DNA of 13,996 nt. Source: Candidatus Eiseniibacteriota bacterium (GTDB lineage: Bacteria > Eisenbacteria > RBG-16-71-46 > JAGVPR01). Under the pieces are notes generated by a model. That model searched no databases. It was not told the origin of the DNA and worked only from the letters and a program-made list of their open reading frames with translations. Where the stretch lies: the NCBI GenBank assembly GCA_020052115.1, contig JAGVPR010000336.1, positions 1 to 13,996 on the forward strand, given 5' to 3'. The first letter of the stretch is position 1; every line of letters begins with the position of its first letter. The position numbers were made by a program, and so were the translations under genes. This document shows positions 7,967-13,996 of the stretch, piece by piece.

Positions 7967-7982
7967 TGGCACGAACCGTGCG
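7967..7982 (+). promoter_or_regulatory. sigma-54 (-24/-12) promoter of the redox operon
   Basis: TGGCACG (7967-7973), AACC, then GTGCG (7978-7982). The invariant GG (7968-7969) and GC (7980-7981) are separated by exactly 10 bp, as sigma-54 RNA polymerase requires. The only deviation at the -12 end is GTGC for TTGC. Transcription would start near 7993, 52 nt before ATG 8045. The operon's last complete gene encodes a sigma-54 activator with GAFTGA, which supports the call. Confidence 0.75.
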
Positions 7983-8044
7983 GTCTGGAAGAACCGGTGA
8001 CGCAACTCTCCCAGCCTACGGCGGGAGGAAAGGGGGCGGAGGTC

Positions 8045-8710
8045 ATGACGGTCATCCTGGTGCTGGCGACATTCCTGGTGTTCGTGGCCCTGGACATCAT
8101 GCTGAGACACCGCAAGCAGGTGCATGCAGCGGCCACGGTGGTGGCTGCTGAGGCAAGGCTAGAGGCCCCGGCCTTCATCGAGGGGTTCCTGGTCCCGGAG
8201 GATGTTCGATATCACGCCGGGCACGGATGGGCGCTGCGCGAACGCAAGCAGCTCATGCGGGTAGGCATTGATGAGTTCGCGGCCTCTCTCCTGGGGGGCG
8301 TGAAGCAGATCGAGATGCCGAAGCCGGGGCGCTGGATCCGGCAGGGGCAAAGGGCGTGGAGCTTCTACCGGAACGGCGAGAAGGCCGAGATCCTCTCGCC
8401 GGTCGAAGGCGAGGTCGTGGAAGTCAACACGGAGGTCCTCAACGACCCTTCGCTCTTGCGCAAGGATCCCTACGGCCGCGGGTGGCTGATGACGGTGTCG
8501 GTGCCGGATGAGGATAGTGTCGCGAGGAATCTGCTACCTGTGGAGATCGTCCCGGATTGGATGCGGCGGTCCGTGGAGCGGTTGTACGCGCGGCAGCCGA
8601 ACTTCGCCGGGGCCGTGGCTGCCGACGGCGGCCGCCCGGTTGACGACCTGGGCGACGGGCTGAGCGGATCGTCTTGGAGTGAATTGACCGCCGAGTTCTT
8701 CCTCACATAG
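8045..8710 (+). CDS. membrane-anchored GcvH-like protein lacking the lipoyl lysine
   Basis: A 221-residue protein. Residues 2-20 are an N-terminal membrane segment followed by the basic LRHRKQ, so the rest probably faces the cytosol. Residues about 50-170 match the glycine cleavage H-protein fold: HGWALRE, VGIDEFAASLLGGV, then MPKPG...GQ, SPVEGEVVEVN and DPYGRGWLMTV. Aligned with E. coli GcvH from LP to SGE the segments are the same length with no gap, and the lipoylated Lys falls on Gly111; the nearest lysine, K113, is two residues later. It is therefore unlikely to be a normal lipoyl carrier. ATG 8045 is chosen because it begins the membrane segment, follows a purine-rich site, and the longer frame would start upstream of the sigma-54 promoter. 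It is first of the redox operon. It may be a structural or docking subunit of the FeS/HybB complex (inference). Confidence 0.85.
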   Translation: MTVILVLATFLVFVALDIMLRHRKQVHAAATVVAAEARLEAPAFIEGFLVPEDVRYHAGHGWALRERKQLMRVGIDEFAASLLGGVKQIEMPKPGRWIRQGQRAWSFYRNGEKAEILSPVEGEVVEVNTEVLNDPSLLRKDPYGRGWLMTVSVPDEDSVARNLLPVEIVPDWMRRSVERLYARQPNFAGAVAADGGRPVDDLGDGLSGSSWSELTAEFFLT

Positions 8711-8734
8711 GGGGTGTTGGGTGGGGTGCGAGGT

Positions 8735-8872
8735 CTGCCGGGCCTCTTAGCGGGGTGAAAGTCTGTCGCGAGGTTCTACGGTGAGCGCGACAGAATGGCA
8801 GCGGAGGCCCGGCGGCGAGGCGCGTACGTCCGCAAGAGATTGAAAAACCGCCAGATCTTGGGTTCTCACCGT
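8735..8872 (+). ncRNA. candidate structured RNA with long stems and a loop pseudoknot
   Basis: In the 245-nt gap between the GcvH-like and FeS genes. P1 pairs GCCGGGCCTC (8737-8746) with GAGGCCCGGC (8804-8813), extendable to 12-13 bp with wobbles. Inside it, P2 pairs TCTGTCGCG (8762-8770) with CGCGACAGA (8786-8794). The 15-nt loop of P2 ends in ACGGTGAG (8778-8785), which is perfectly complementary to CTCACCGT (8865-8872) downstream, forming an 8-bp pseudoknot. Three independent perfect pairings of 8-10 bp in 140 nt are unlikely by chance even at this GC. It sits in the operon mRNA upstream of the FeS gene. I do not recognise it as a known riboswitch. The GGGGTGAAAGTC piece (8752-8763) recalls group II intron domain I, but no reverse transcriptase or domain V is present. 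Confidence 0.5.
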
Positions 8873-8887
8873 GGTTACGAACTTGCA

Positions 8888-8951
8888 AGGGCGCCTGAGC
8901 GGATTCTAGATGCGCCCTGCTGATACCCGCCCGTGCAGGGTGGCGGGAGGG
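8888..8951 (+). promoter_or_regulatory. mutually exclusive stems over the FeS gene ribosome-binding site
   Basis: AGGGCGC (8888-8894) can pair with GCGCCCT (8912-8918). The overlapping CCCTGC (8915-8920) can instead pair with GCAGGG (8935-8940). CCCGCC (8926-8931), lying between those two arms, can pair with GGCGGG (8942-8947). The last two pairings form an A-B-A'-B' H-type pseudoknot or alternative hairpins, and GGCGGG overlaps the GGGAGGG Shine-Dalgarno (8945-8951). This suggests that translation of the FeS gene is gated by RNA folding. Confidence 0.4.
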
Positions 8952-8955
8952 TGCT

Positions 8956-9711
8956 TTGTCTCGAGCCATGTTGTTCGACGGCAGCCTCTGTGTGGGGTGC
9001 CGGCAGTGTGAGGCCGCCTGTTCGGAACGGTGGGGCCTCAAGTATGACGAAGCGATCGCGGCCGAAGAGAAGCTCTCCGAACGCAAGCTGACTGCAGTCG
9101 TGACGGCGGGGGAGTCCTACCTCCGGCGTCTCTGCATGCATTGCTCCTATCCGGGCTGCGCGTCGGTCTGTCCCGTGAAGGCCCTCGAAAAGACTCCTCT
9201 CGGCCCCGTCACCTACGATGAAAGCCGCTGCATCGGCTGTCGCTACTGCATGGTCGCCTGTCCGTACCAGGTGCCGGTCTATGAATGGAGCCGGCGGCTG
9301 CCGAGGGTGCGGAAGTGCGACATGTGCTACGAGCGCCAGAAGGAAGGGCGCCCGTCGGCCTGTGCGGAGATCTGTCCGGCCGGCGCGACGATCTGCGGTG
9401 AGCGCGATGAGTTGATCGCCGAAGCCCGGAGGCGTCTGGCTGAGAGTCCGGAGCAGTACCACGCGCACATCTACGGCGTCGAGGAGCTCGGCGGGACGTC
9501 GGTTCTGTTCATCGCGCCGCGTCCGATCGAGTATCTGGGAGGAAACCCGGGTCTGCCGGAGGAGCCGCTGCCGGAGTTGACGTGGCGCGTGCTGTCGCTG
9601 ATCCCGAACATCGTGACGGTGGTCGCGGTGTCCATGGGTGGGGTGTGGTGGATCACGCATCGGCGTGAGGAGGTCGCGGAAGCGGAGCGGCGAGAGAGGG
9701 AGGGGAAGTGA
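8956..9711 (+). CDS. four-cluster ferredoxin-type electron transfer subunit (HybA/DmsB-like) with C-terminal membrane anchor
   Basis: A 251-residue protein with four cysteine groups for [4Fe-4S] clusters: C12/15/18/22, C60/63/68/72, C92/95/98/102 and C121/124/136/140. The pattern is that of the DmsB/HybA/HmcB family, which passes electrons between a catalytic or cytochrome partner and an NrfD-type membrane protein. Residues 213-233 are a single membrane anchor, followed by a charged tail, as in HybA. There is no Tat or Sec signal: the first cluster motif begins at residue 12, so the clusters probably face the cytosol unless the protein is carried out by a partner. Start is TTG 8956, preceded by GGGAGGG at 4 nt; the in-frame ATG 8968 is too far from that site. 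Its stop overlaps the next start (TGATG). Confidence 0.92.
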   Translation: MSRAMLFDGSLCVGCRQCEAACSERWGLKYDEAIAAEEKLSERKLTAVVTAGESYLRRLCMHCSYPGCASVCPVKALEKTPLGPVTYDESRCIGCRYCMVACPYQVPVYEWSRRLPRVRKCDMCYERQKEGRPSACAEICPAGATICGERDELIAEARRRLAESPEQYHAHIYGVEELGGTSVLFIAPRPIEYLGGNPGLPEEPLPELTWRVLSLIPNIVTVVAVSMGGVWWITHRREEVAEAERREREGK

Positions 9712-10877
9712 TGGGGGGCGCGCTTCGGTGGCCGCGGGTGACGGTGTGGCGGGTTGTGTTCGCGGCGCTCATGGGGGCGACGCTCTACGCCACCATCGTG
9801 CGGTTCGGAGGAGGGCTGGGCAAGGCGACGAACCTGAGCGACCGGTTCCCGTGGGGGATCTGGGTCGGTTTCGATGTGATGTGCGGAGTGGGCCTCGCCG
9901 CCGGCGGGTTCACGATCGCGGCGATGGTGCACATCTTCAACGTGGAGAAGTACAAGCCGATTCTGAGACCGACCATCTTGACCGCGTTCCTGGGGTATCT
10001 GCTGGTGATCTTCGGCCTGATGTTCGATCTCGGGCGCCCCTACCGGATCTGGCACCCCCTGGTGATGTGGAACCCGCATTCGGTGATGTTCGAGGTCGCC
10101 TGGTGCGTCATGCTCTACACGAGTGTGCTTGCGATGGAGTTCGCGCCGACCGTGTTCGAGAAGCTGGGGTGGCAGGGCGCCCTGCGCTGGACGCGGGCGA
10201 TCTCGGTGCCCGTGGTGATCGCGGGCGTGATCCTCTCCACGCTGCACCAGTCGTCGCTCGGGAGCTTGTATCTGATCTTCCCGTACAAGCTCTACCCGCT
10301 CTGGTACACGCCGTTGCTGCCCTTCTTCTTCTATGTCTCGGCCATCTGCGTCGGGTTCGCCATGACGATCTTCGAGTCTTGGCACAGTAGCCGAGCGTTC
10401 GGACGGCGGCTGGAAGCGCCGCTGCTGATGAGCGTGGGGCGGGTGCTCGCGGTTTTGCTGCTCGTCTACTTGACGATGCGGTTTCTGGATCTAAACTACC
10501 GGGGCGCGCTGCCGCTGCTGGCGCTGCCGCGGACGGAGACGTACCTGTTCGCCCTGGAGATCGGTCTCATGGCAGTGCCGATGGTGATGTTGTTCCGGAA
10601 GCGTGTCCGGCAGAGCACCGGAGCGCTCTACGCCTGTGCCGTGATGGTGATCTTCGGCTTCGTGGCCAACCGGCTCAACGTCAGCGTGACAGGGATGGAA
10701 GCCGGCTCCGGAGTGCATTATGTTCCCAAGTGGATGGAGGTGGCCGTGACCCTCGGGCTGATCGCCGTGGGGTTCGCCCTCTTCAGAGTGGCCGCACAGT
10801 TCCTGCCGGTCTTCCCGGAGGAGAAGCCCGCCGCACCGGGGGCCGGGGGGGACCCGTTGGCAGCGGCCGGGAGGTGA
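9711..10877 (+). CDS. HybB/NrfD-family quinone-interacting membrane subunit
   Basis: A 388-residue polytopic protein with about ten predicted membrane segments. The stretch with STLHQSSLGS, YPLWYTPLLP and the following F-rich helix (about residues 178-216) is the hallmark of HybB-like Ni/Fe-hydrogenase cytochrome b-type subunits within the NrfD/PsrC family. These proteins exchange electrons with (mena)quinone and bind no heme themselves. FDLGRPYRIWHP (104-115) is another conserved loop. It should partner the FeS protein encoded immediately upstream. ATG 9711 overlaps the upstream stop by one base; GTG 9708 directly before it is an alternative giving one extra residue. GGAGGGG upstream serves either. 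No hydrogenase or molybdopterin catalytic subunit is encoded in the window. Confidence 0.93.
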   Translation: MGGALRWPRVTVWRVVFAALMGATLYATIVRFGGGLGKATNLSDRFPWGIWVGFDVMCGVGLAAGGFTIAAMVHIFNVEKYKPILRPTILTAFLGYLLVIFGLMFDLGRPYRIWHPLVMWNPHSVMFEVAWCVMLYTSVLAMEFAPTVFEKLGWQGALRWTRAISVPVVIAGVILSTLHQSSLGSLYLIFPYKLYPLWYTPLLPFFFYVSAICVGFAMTIFESWHSSRAFGRRLEAPLLMSVGRVLAVLLLVYLTMRFLDLNYRGALPLLALPRTETYLFALEIGLMAVPMVMLFRKRVRQSTGALYACAVMVIFGFVANRLNVSVTGMEAGSGVHYVPKWMEVAVTLGLIAVGFALFRVAAQFLPVFPEEKPAAPGAGGDPLAAAGR

Positions 10878-10881
10878 GCGG

Positions 10882-12543
10882 ATGGTGGGGGAGACGCCGC
10901 GGCAGAAGGTGAGGATCGGGCTCGGGGTCAAGCTGGCCGTCTGCCTGGTTCTGAGCACCGCGGCGCTCTTCACGGTCTTCGGGATCCTGAACATCCGCCT
11001 GCACCAGCGGCAGTCCGAGCAACTCCTCATCGAAAGCACCGACCGCATTAGCGACATCATCCTGCGAAGCACACGCTATTTGATGCTGCGAAACGACCGC
11101 GAAGCGCTGCACCATGTGATCAACACCATCGGGAGCCAACCGGGAATCCTGCGCATCCGGATATTGAACGAGGACGGACAGGTTCGATTCTCGACCGACG
11201 CGAGCGAGCTGAACGGCCAGGTGGACAAGGGGGCCGAGGCGTGCTACGGCTGCCACGCGCAGAGCCAGCCGCTGACGCATCTGCCGGGGCCGGACCGCGC
11301 GCGCGTCTTCCGTCAGGTGAGCGGCGAGCGGGTGCTCGGCCTGATCCGGCCGATCGAAAACGAAGCGGCCTGCGCGAGCGGCGCCTGTCATCCCCATCCG
11401 TCGGAGCGGCGGATCCTCGGGGTGATTGATACGGATGTCTCTCTCTCGGCCGTTGACGTTCAGATCGGGGAGCAGCAAGGGCGCCTGGCGCGCTTCACGG
11501 GGCTCGCGATCGTGATTGCGTGCCTGGTGAGCGTTCTCTTCACGTGGGTGATGGTTCACCGACCGGTCAAGGAGTTGATTGCCGGAACGCGCAAGGTGGC
11601 CGGCGGGGATCTCGATTACCGGCTGCCGGTGCGCGCCCTCGACGAACTGGGGCTTCTAGCCGAGTCGTTCAACAAGATGACCGCGGACCTGTCGCTGGCC
11701 CACGCCCAGATCACGGCCTGGGCCCGGACGCTCGAGGAGCGGGTGGAACGGAAGACGCGAGAGCTGCGGCAAGCGCAGGGGCATCTCATCGCGAACGAGA
11801 AGATGGCCTCGCTCGGAAAGCTGGCCGCGACGGTCGCACACGAAGTGAACAACCCTCTTGCGGGGATCCTGACCTATGCTCGCTTGACGATGAAGAAGCT
11901 CGAGAAGTCCGAGATCGAGCCGGCCATGCAGGCGGATCTGGCCGAGCCGCTTCGGATCATCGAGCGCGAGAGCCGCCGCTGCGGCGACATAATGAAGAAC
12001 CTCCTGACCTTCGCGCGGCAGGCGCCGCCGCACAGGGAGCCGTGCAACCTGAACGTCCTCATCGAGCGGGCCCTCGTGCTCGTGCGGCATCACATGGAAC
12101 TACAAGGCGTCGAGCTGGAGAAGAACATGGCCGCGGATCTTCCAAGCATCGAGTGCGATGTGGGGCAGATCCAGCAAGCGATGCTCGTTCTTCTTGTCAA
12201 CGCAACCGAGGCGATGCCTCACGGCGGTCGCATCCGGGTTTCGAGCGAGTGGGACGGGGCGAGCGATCAGGTCCGCGTGCGCGTCCGGGACGACGGCGTC
12301 GGGATTCCCGCGGATGTCCTGCCGCATATCTTCGAGCCGTTCTTCACCACGAAAGAGGATCAGCAGCGCACCGGCCTGGGCTTGGCGGTGGCGCGAAGCA
12401 TCGTCGAGCAGCATGGAGGGACGATCGGCGTGGAGTCCGCCTTGGAGAAGGGGACCGAGTTTATGGTCGCGCTCCCCCGCCGGGCACCCGCACAGGCACA
12501 GGCGATGGCAGCGGGCGCGTCGCCCGGCGGAGAGGCGAGGTGA
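10882..12543 (+). CDS. sensor histidine kinase with periplasmic c-type heme motifs
   Basis: A 553-residue inner-membrane kinase. TM1 is at about 13-37 and TM2 at about 205-226, enclosing a periplasmic domain of about 165 residues with two heme attachment motifs: CYGCH (C121, C124, H125) and the longer CX4CH form CASGACH (C164, C169, H170). A HAMP domain (about 227-280) and a coiled coil follow. The phosphorylation site is H320 in AHEVNNPL. The ATPase domain has NATEAM (N440), DDGVGIP (470-476), FEPFFTTK and TGLGLAV. The likely role is sensing redox state or a heme ligand such as oxygen or NO at the periplasmic face, and phosphorylating the NtrC-type regulator encoded next. ATG follows the previous stop by 4 nt with GGGAGG upstream, and its own stop overlaps the next start (GTGA). 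Confidence 0.94.
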   Translation: MVGETPRQKVRIGLGVKLAVCLVLSTAALFTVFGILNIRLHQRQSEQLLIESTDRISDIILRSTRYLMLRNDREALHHVINTIGSQPGILRIRILNEDGQVRFSTDASELNGQVDKGAEACYGCHAQSQPLTHLPGPDRARVFRQVSGERVLGLIRPIENEAACASGACHPHPSERRILGVIDTDVSLSAVDVQIGEQQGRLARFTGLAIVIACLVSVLFTWVMVHRPVKELIAGTRKVAGGDLDYRLPVRALDELGLLAESFNKMTADLSLAHAQITAWARTLEERVERKTRELRQAQGHLIANEKMASLGKLAATVAHEVNNPLAGILTYARLTMKKLEKSEIEPAMQADLAEPLRIIERESRRCGDIMKNLLTFARQAPPHREPCNLNVLIERALVLVRHHMELQGVELEKNMAADLPSIECDVGQIQQAMLVLLVNATEAMPHGGRIRVSSEWDGASDQVRVRVRDDGVGIPADVLPHIFEPFFTTKEDQQRTGLGLAVARSIVEQHGGTIGVESALEKGTEFMVALPRRAPAQAQAMAAGASPGGEAR

Positions 12544-13916
12544 GCGGCGTGGAGGCTCGGGCGGCGAGGAGCAAGGGCAGGCTGCTGATCGTTGACGACG
12601 AGATGGTCGTGCGGGACTCGTTGGGGCAGTGGTTCGACAGCGAAGGGTACGAGACGAAGCAGGTCTCCGGCGCCAAGGAAGCCCTCGAGGCGATCCAGCA
12701 CGAGAGCTGGGATGCAGCACTCCTCGACATCATGATGCCGGGGATGGACGGGATGGAGCTGCAGAAGAAGCTCCACGAAATAGACCCGGACCTGATCGTC
12801 ATCATCATGACGGGCTACGCGACGGTGGAGACCGCGGTCCAGGCGCTCAAGCAGGGGGCCTACGACTACATCACGAAGCCGTTCGACCCGGACGAGCTGG
12901 TGCACCTCGTCGGCAACGCCCTGGAGCATCGGCGCGCGAAGCGAGAAGTCGTGCGCCTCAAGGAGAATCTCCAGGAGATCTTCCCGCGGACCGAGATGAT
13001 CGGCCAGAGCCCGGGAATGAAGCGTGTCGTCGAGCTGATCGAGATGGTCGCCCCGACCGACGCGACGGTGCTCGTCTTCGGGGAGAGCGGCACCGGGAAG
13101 GAGCTTGTCGCGCGCGCCATCCACGCCCTGAGCCCGCGGCGTTACATGCCGATGGTGGTGATCCACTGCGGCGCCCTCACGGAGACCCTTCTCGAGAGCG
13201 AGCTCTTCGGGCACGAGCGAGGCGCTTTCACCGGGGCGCAATACCGCAAGAAGGGGAAGTTCGAAGTCGCCGACGGCGGCACGGTCTTCCTCGACGAGAT
13301 CAGCGACATCAGCCTGAAGACGCAGACCGATCTGCTGCGCGTGCTGCAGGAGAAGGAGATCGTCCGCGTCGGCGCGACGCAACCGGTGAAGGTGGATTTC
13401 CGCTGCGTCACCGCGACGAACAAGGACCTCGATGCACTCGTCAAGGAAGGCTCATTCCGGCCGGACCTGTACTACCGGCTGAACGTCTTCTGCATCGAGC
13501 TGCCGCCCTTGCGCGACCGGCGGGAGGACATCCCGCTGCTCGCGGACCACTTCGTCCACAAGTACGCGACGGCGATGAACCGCCCCGCGCCGCGCGTCTC
13601 GCCGGCGGCGATGGAACTCTTACTGGCCCATCCGTGGCCTGGAAACGTCCGCGAACTGGAGAACGCCGTGGAGCGCGCGCTCGTCATCGGGCGGGGGCCG
13701 GAGATCTTGCCGCCGGACTTCCCGTTCCAGCTCTCGAAGACGCCTCAGCGCGCGGGGAACACGCTCGAAGAGGTCGAGAGGGCGCACGTGGAGAGGGTGC
13801 TCGTGGAGACGGACTGGAACCTCTCGCGGGCCGCGCGCGTCCTCGATATTGACCGCACGACCCTGTACAACAAACTCAAGCGGTACGGATTGAAAAGGAA
13901 CGAACCGGGTTCCTGA
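12540..13916 (+). CDS. NtrC-family sigma-54-dependent response regulator
   Basis: A 458-residue activator with all three domains. The receiver has acidic residues D19-D20, phosphoacceptor D63 in LLDIMMPGMDG, the MTGYAT threonine, and lysine in ITKPFDP. The AAA+ domain has Walker A GESGTGKE (181-188), the sigma-54 contact loop GAFTGA (228-233), a GGTVFLDE Walker B and RPDLYYRLNVF. The C-terminal Fis-type helix-turn-helix has NLSRAARVLDIDRTTLYNKLKRYGL. It should activate the -24/-12 promoter at 7967 upon phosphorylation by the adjacent heme kinase. GTG 12540 is chosen: it overlaps the kinase stop by 4 nt and is preceded by GGAGAGG. GTG 12549 is an alternative. The frame is open far upstream inside the kinase gene, but that part is a high-GC shadow. 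Confidence 0.95.
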   Translation: MSGVEARAARSKGRLLIVDDEMVVRDSLGQWFDSEGYETKQVSGAKEALEAIQHESWDAALLDIMMPGMDGMELQKKLHEIDPDLIVIIMTGYATVETAVQALKQGAYDYITKPFDPDELVHLVGNALEHRRAKREVVRLKENLQEIFPRTEMIGQSPGMKRVVELIEMVAPTDATVLVFGESGTGKELVARAIHALSPRRYMPMVVIHCGALTETLLESELFGHERGAFTGAQYRKKGKFEVADGGTVFLDEISDISLKTQTDLLRVLQEKEIVRVGATQPVKVDFRCVTATNKDLDALVKEGSFRPDLYYRLNVFCIELPPLRDRREDIPLLADHFVHKYATAMNRPAPRVSPAAMELLLAHPWPGNVRELENAVERALVIGRGPEILPPDFPFQLSKTPQRAGNTLEEVERAHVERVLVETDWNLSRAARVLDIDRTTLYNKLKRYGLKRNEPGS

Positions 13917-13996
13917 TGCGAGCGATCCGGCTCGTCGCGGTCGGCCCCGGAGGTCTTGGGGGCCCGGGCGCAGGGCAGAGCGCGGCGGCGACGGCC
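13916..13996 (+). CDS. start of a further gene, cut by window (unidentified)
   Basis: ATG 13916 overlaps the regulator stop as TGATG and opens a frame of 27 codons to the window end, beginning MRAIRLVAVGPGG. The overlap suggests the operon continues. The IRLVAVG opening recalls the first strand of RlmH-type methyltransferases, but 27 residues are too few to decide. Just before the start, GGAAC (13898-13902) can pair with GTTCC (13909-13913), a small hairpin near the ribosome-binding region. Confidence 0.35.
   Translation, partial: MRAIRLVAVGPGGLGGPGAGQSAAATA

Larger units (their letters stand above)
7544..8044. other. 501-bp divergent intergenic region with repeats and regulatory signals
   Basis: No supportable gene is present. 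From left to right it holds the M16 ribosome-binding site and candidate promoter, the palindrome CTGGGCCCAG (7701-7710), and a visibly less GC-rich stretch (about 7720-7960). That stretch contains an inverted repeat (7780-7799) nested in a weaker one (AGTGC 7761-7765 with GCACT 7808-7812) and a direct repeat TGTATGTT (7906-7913 and 7924-7931, 18-bp step). The sigma-54 promoter (7967-7982) and a short leader follow. In that leader CTCCC (8008-8012) can pair with GGGAG (8023-8027), the latter overlapping the purine-rich ribosome-binding region. Confidence 0.6.

Noticed and set aside
7949..8044. Upstream extension of the GcvH-like protein from 7949
   Set aside because: It would place the sigma-54 promoter inside the coding region and add a non-conserved leader before the membrane segment.
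8737..8813. Possible group II intron fragment because of GGGGTGAAAGTC
   Set aside because: No reverse transcriptase, no domain V hairpin and no intron ends within the gap. Kept only as an alternative for the structured RNA.
11520..13916. A 798-codon open frame that would extend the response regulator upstream by 340 codons
   Set aside because: The upstream part lies in another frame of the well-supported kinase gene, is Arg/Gly/Ala-rich low-complexity and has no domain. The receiver begins right after GTG 12540.

Overview
This is a high-GC bacterial window. Gene density, divergent promoters with 17-bp spacers, a paired periplasmic M16 peptidase operon, and a sigma-54-type redox operon with a c-heme sensor kinase fit a Gram-negative, respiratory lineage such as Myxococcota/deltaproteobacteria or a related candidate phylum. 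No rRNA or phylogenetic marker is present, so this placement is inference. I see no transposase, integrase or CRISPR array.

Left part (1-4722): a Lon-like AAA+/Ser-Lys protease of the AAA_32/LonH type runs leftward off the window edge. It is divergent from a ygfZ-type folate-binding protein gene. Next, co-directional with ygfZ, is a fusion of an ABM-like (dimeric alpha/beta barrel) domain with a GNAT acetyltransferase. Three good housekeeping-type promoters are visible: TTGACC-17-TAGGAT, TTGACA-17-TAGGCT and TTGACT-17-TAGACT. The ygfZ promoter places its start of transcription on the ATG, so that transcript may be leaderless.

Middle (4719-7543, minus strand): two exported M16 peptidases overlap by ATGA. 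The upstream one has HxxEH and is catalytic. The downstream one has lost it and carries the Arg/Tyr substrate-binding segment, which is the pattern of an obligate heterodimer. The last stop codon shares a CTAG with the convergent acetyltransferase gene.

Right part (7544-13996, plus strand): a 0.5-kb regulatory region carries a clear -24/-12 promoter (TGGCACG-N4-GTGCG). Five genes follow: a membrane-anchored GcvH-like protein without the lipoyl lysine, a membrane-anchored protein with four ferredoxin-type cysteine groups, a HybB/NrfD-type quinone-interacting membrane protein, a sensor histidine kinase with two c-heme motifs in its periplasmic domain, and an NtrC-family sigma-54 activator. The last three junctions overlap or nearly touch. 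I read this as a self-regulated redox module: the kinase senses redox state or a ligand through heme, the response regulator activates sigma-54 RNA polymerase at the 7967 promoter, and the GcvH-like/FeS/HybB proteins form a membrane electron-transfer complex of unknown substrate. Between the GcvH-like gene and the FeS gene lies a 245-nt leader with long perfect inverted repeats and two pseudoknot-like arrangements, the second covering the Shine-Dalgarno region. It is the best candidate here for an undescribed RNA element. A further reading frame starts at 13916 (TGATG overlap) and leaves the window.
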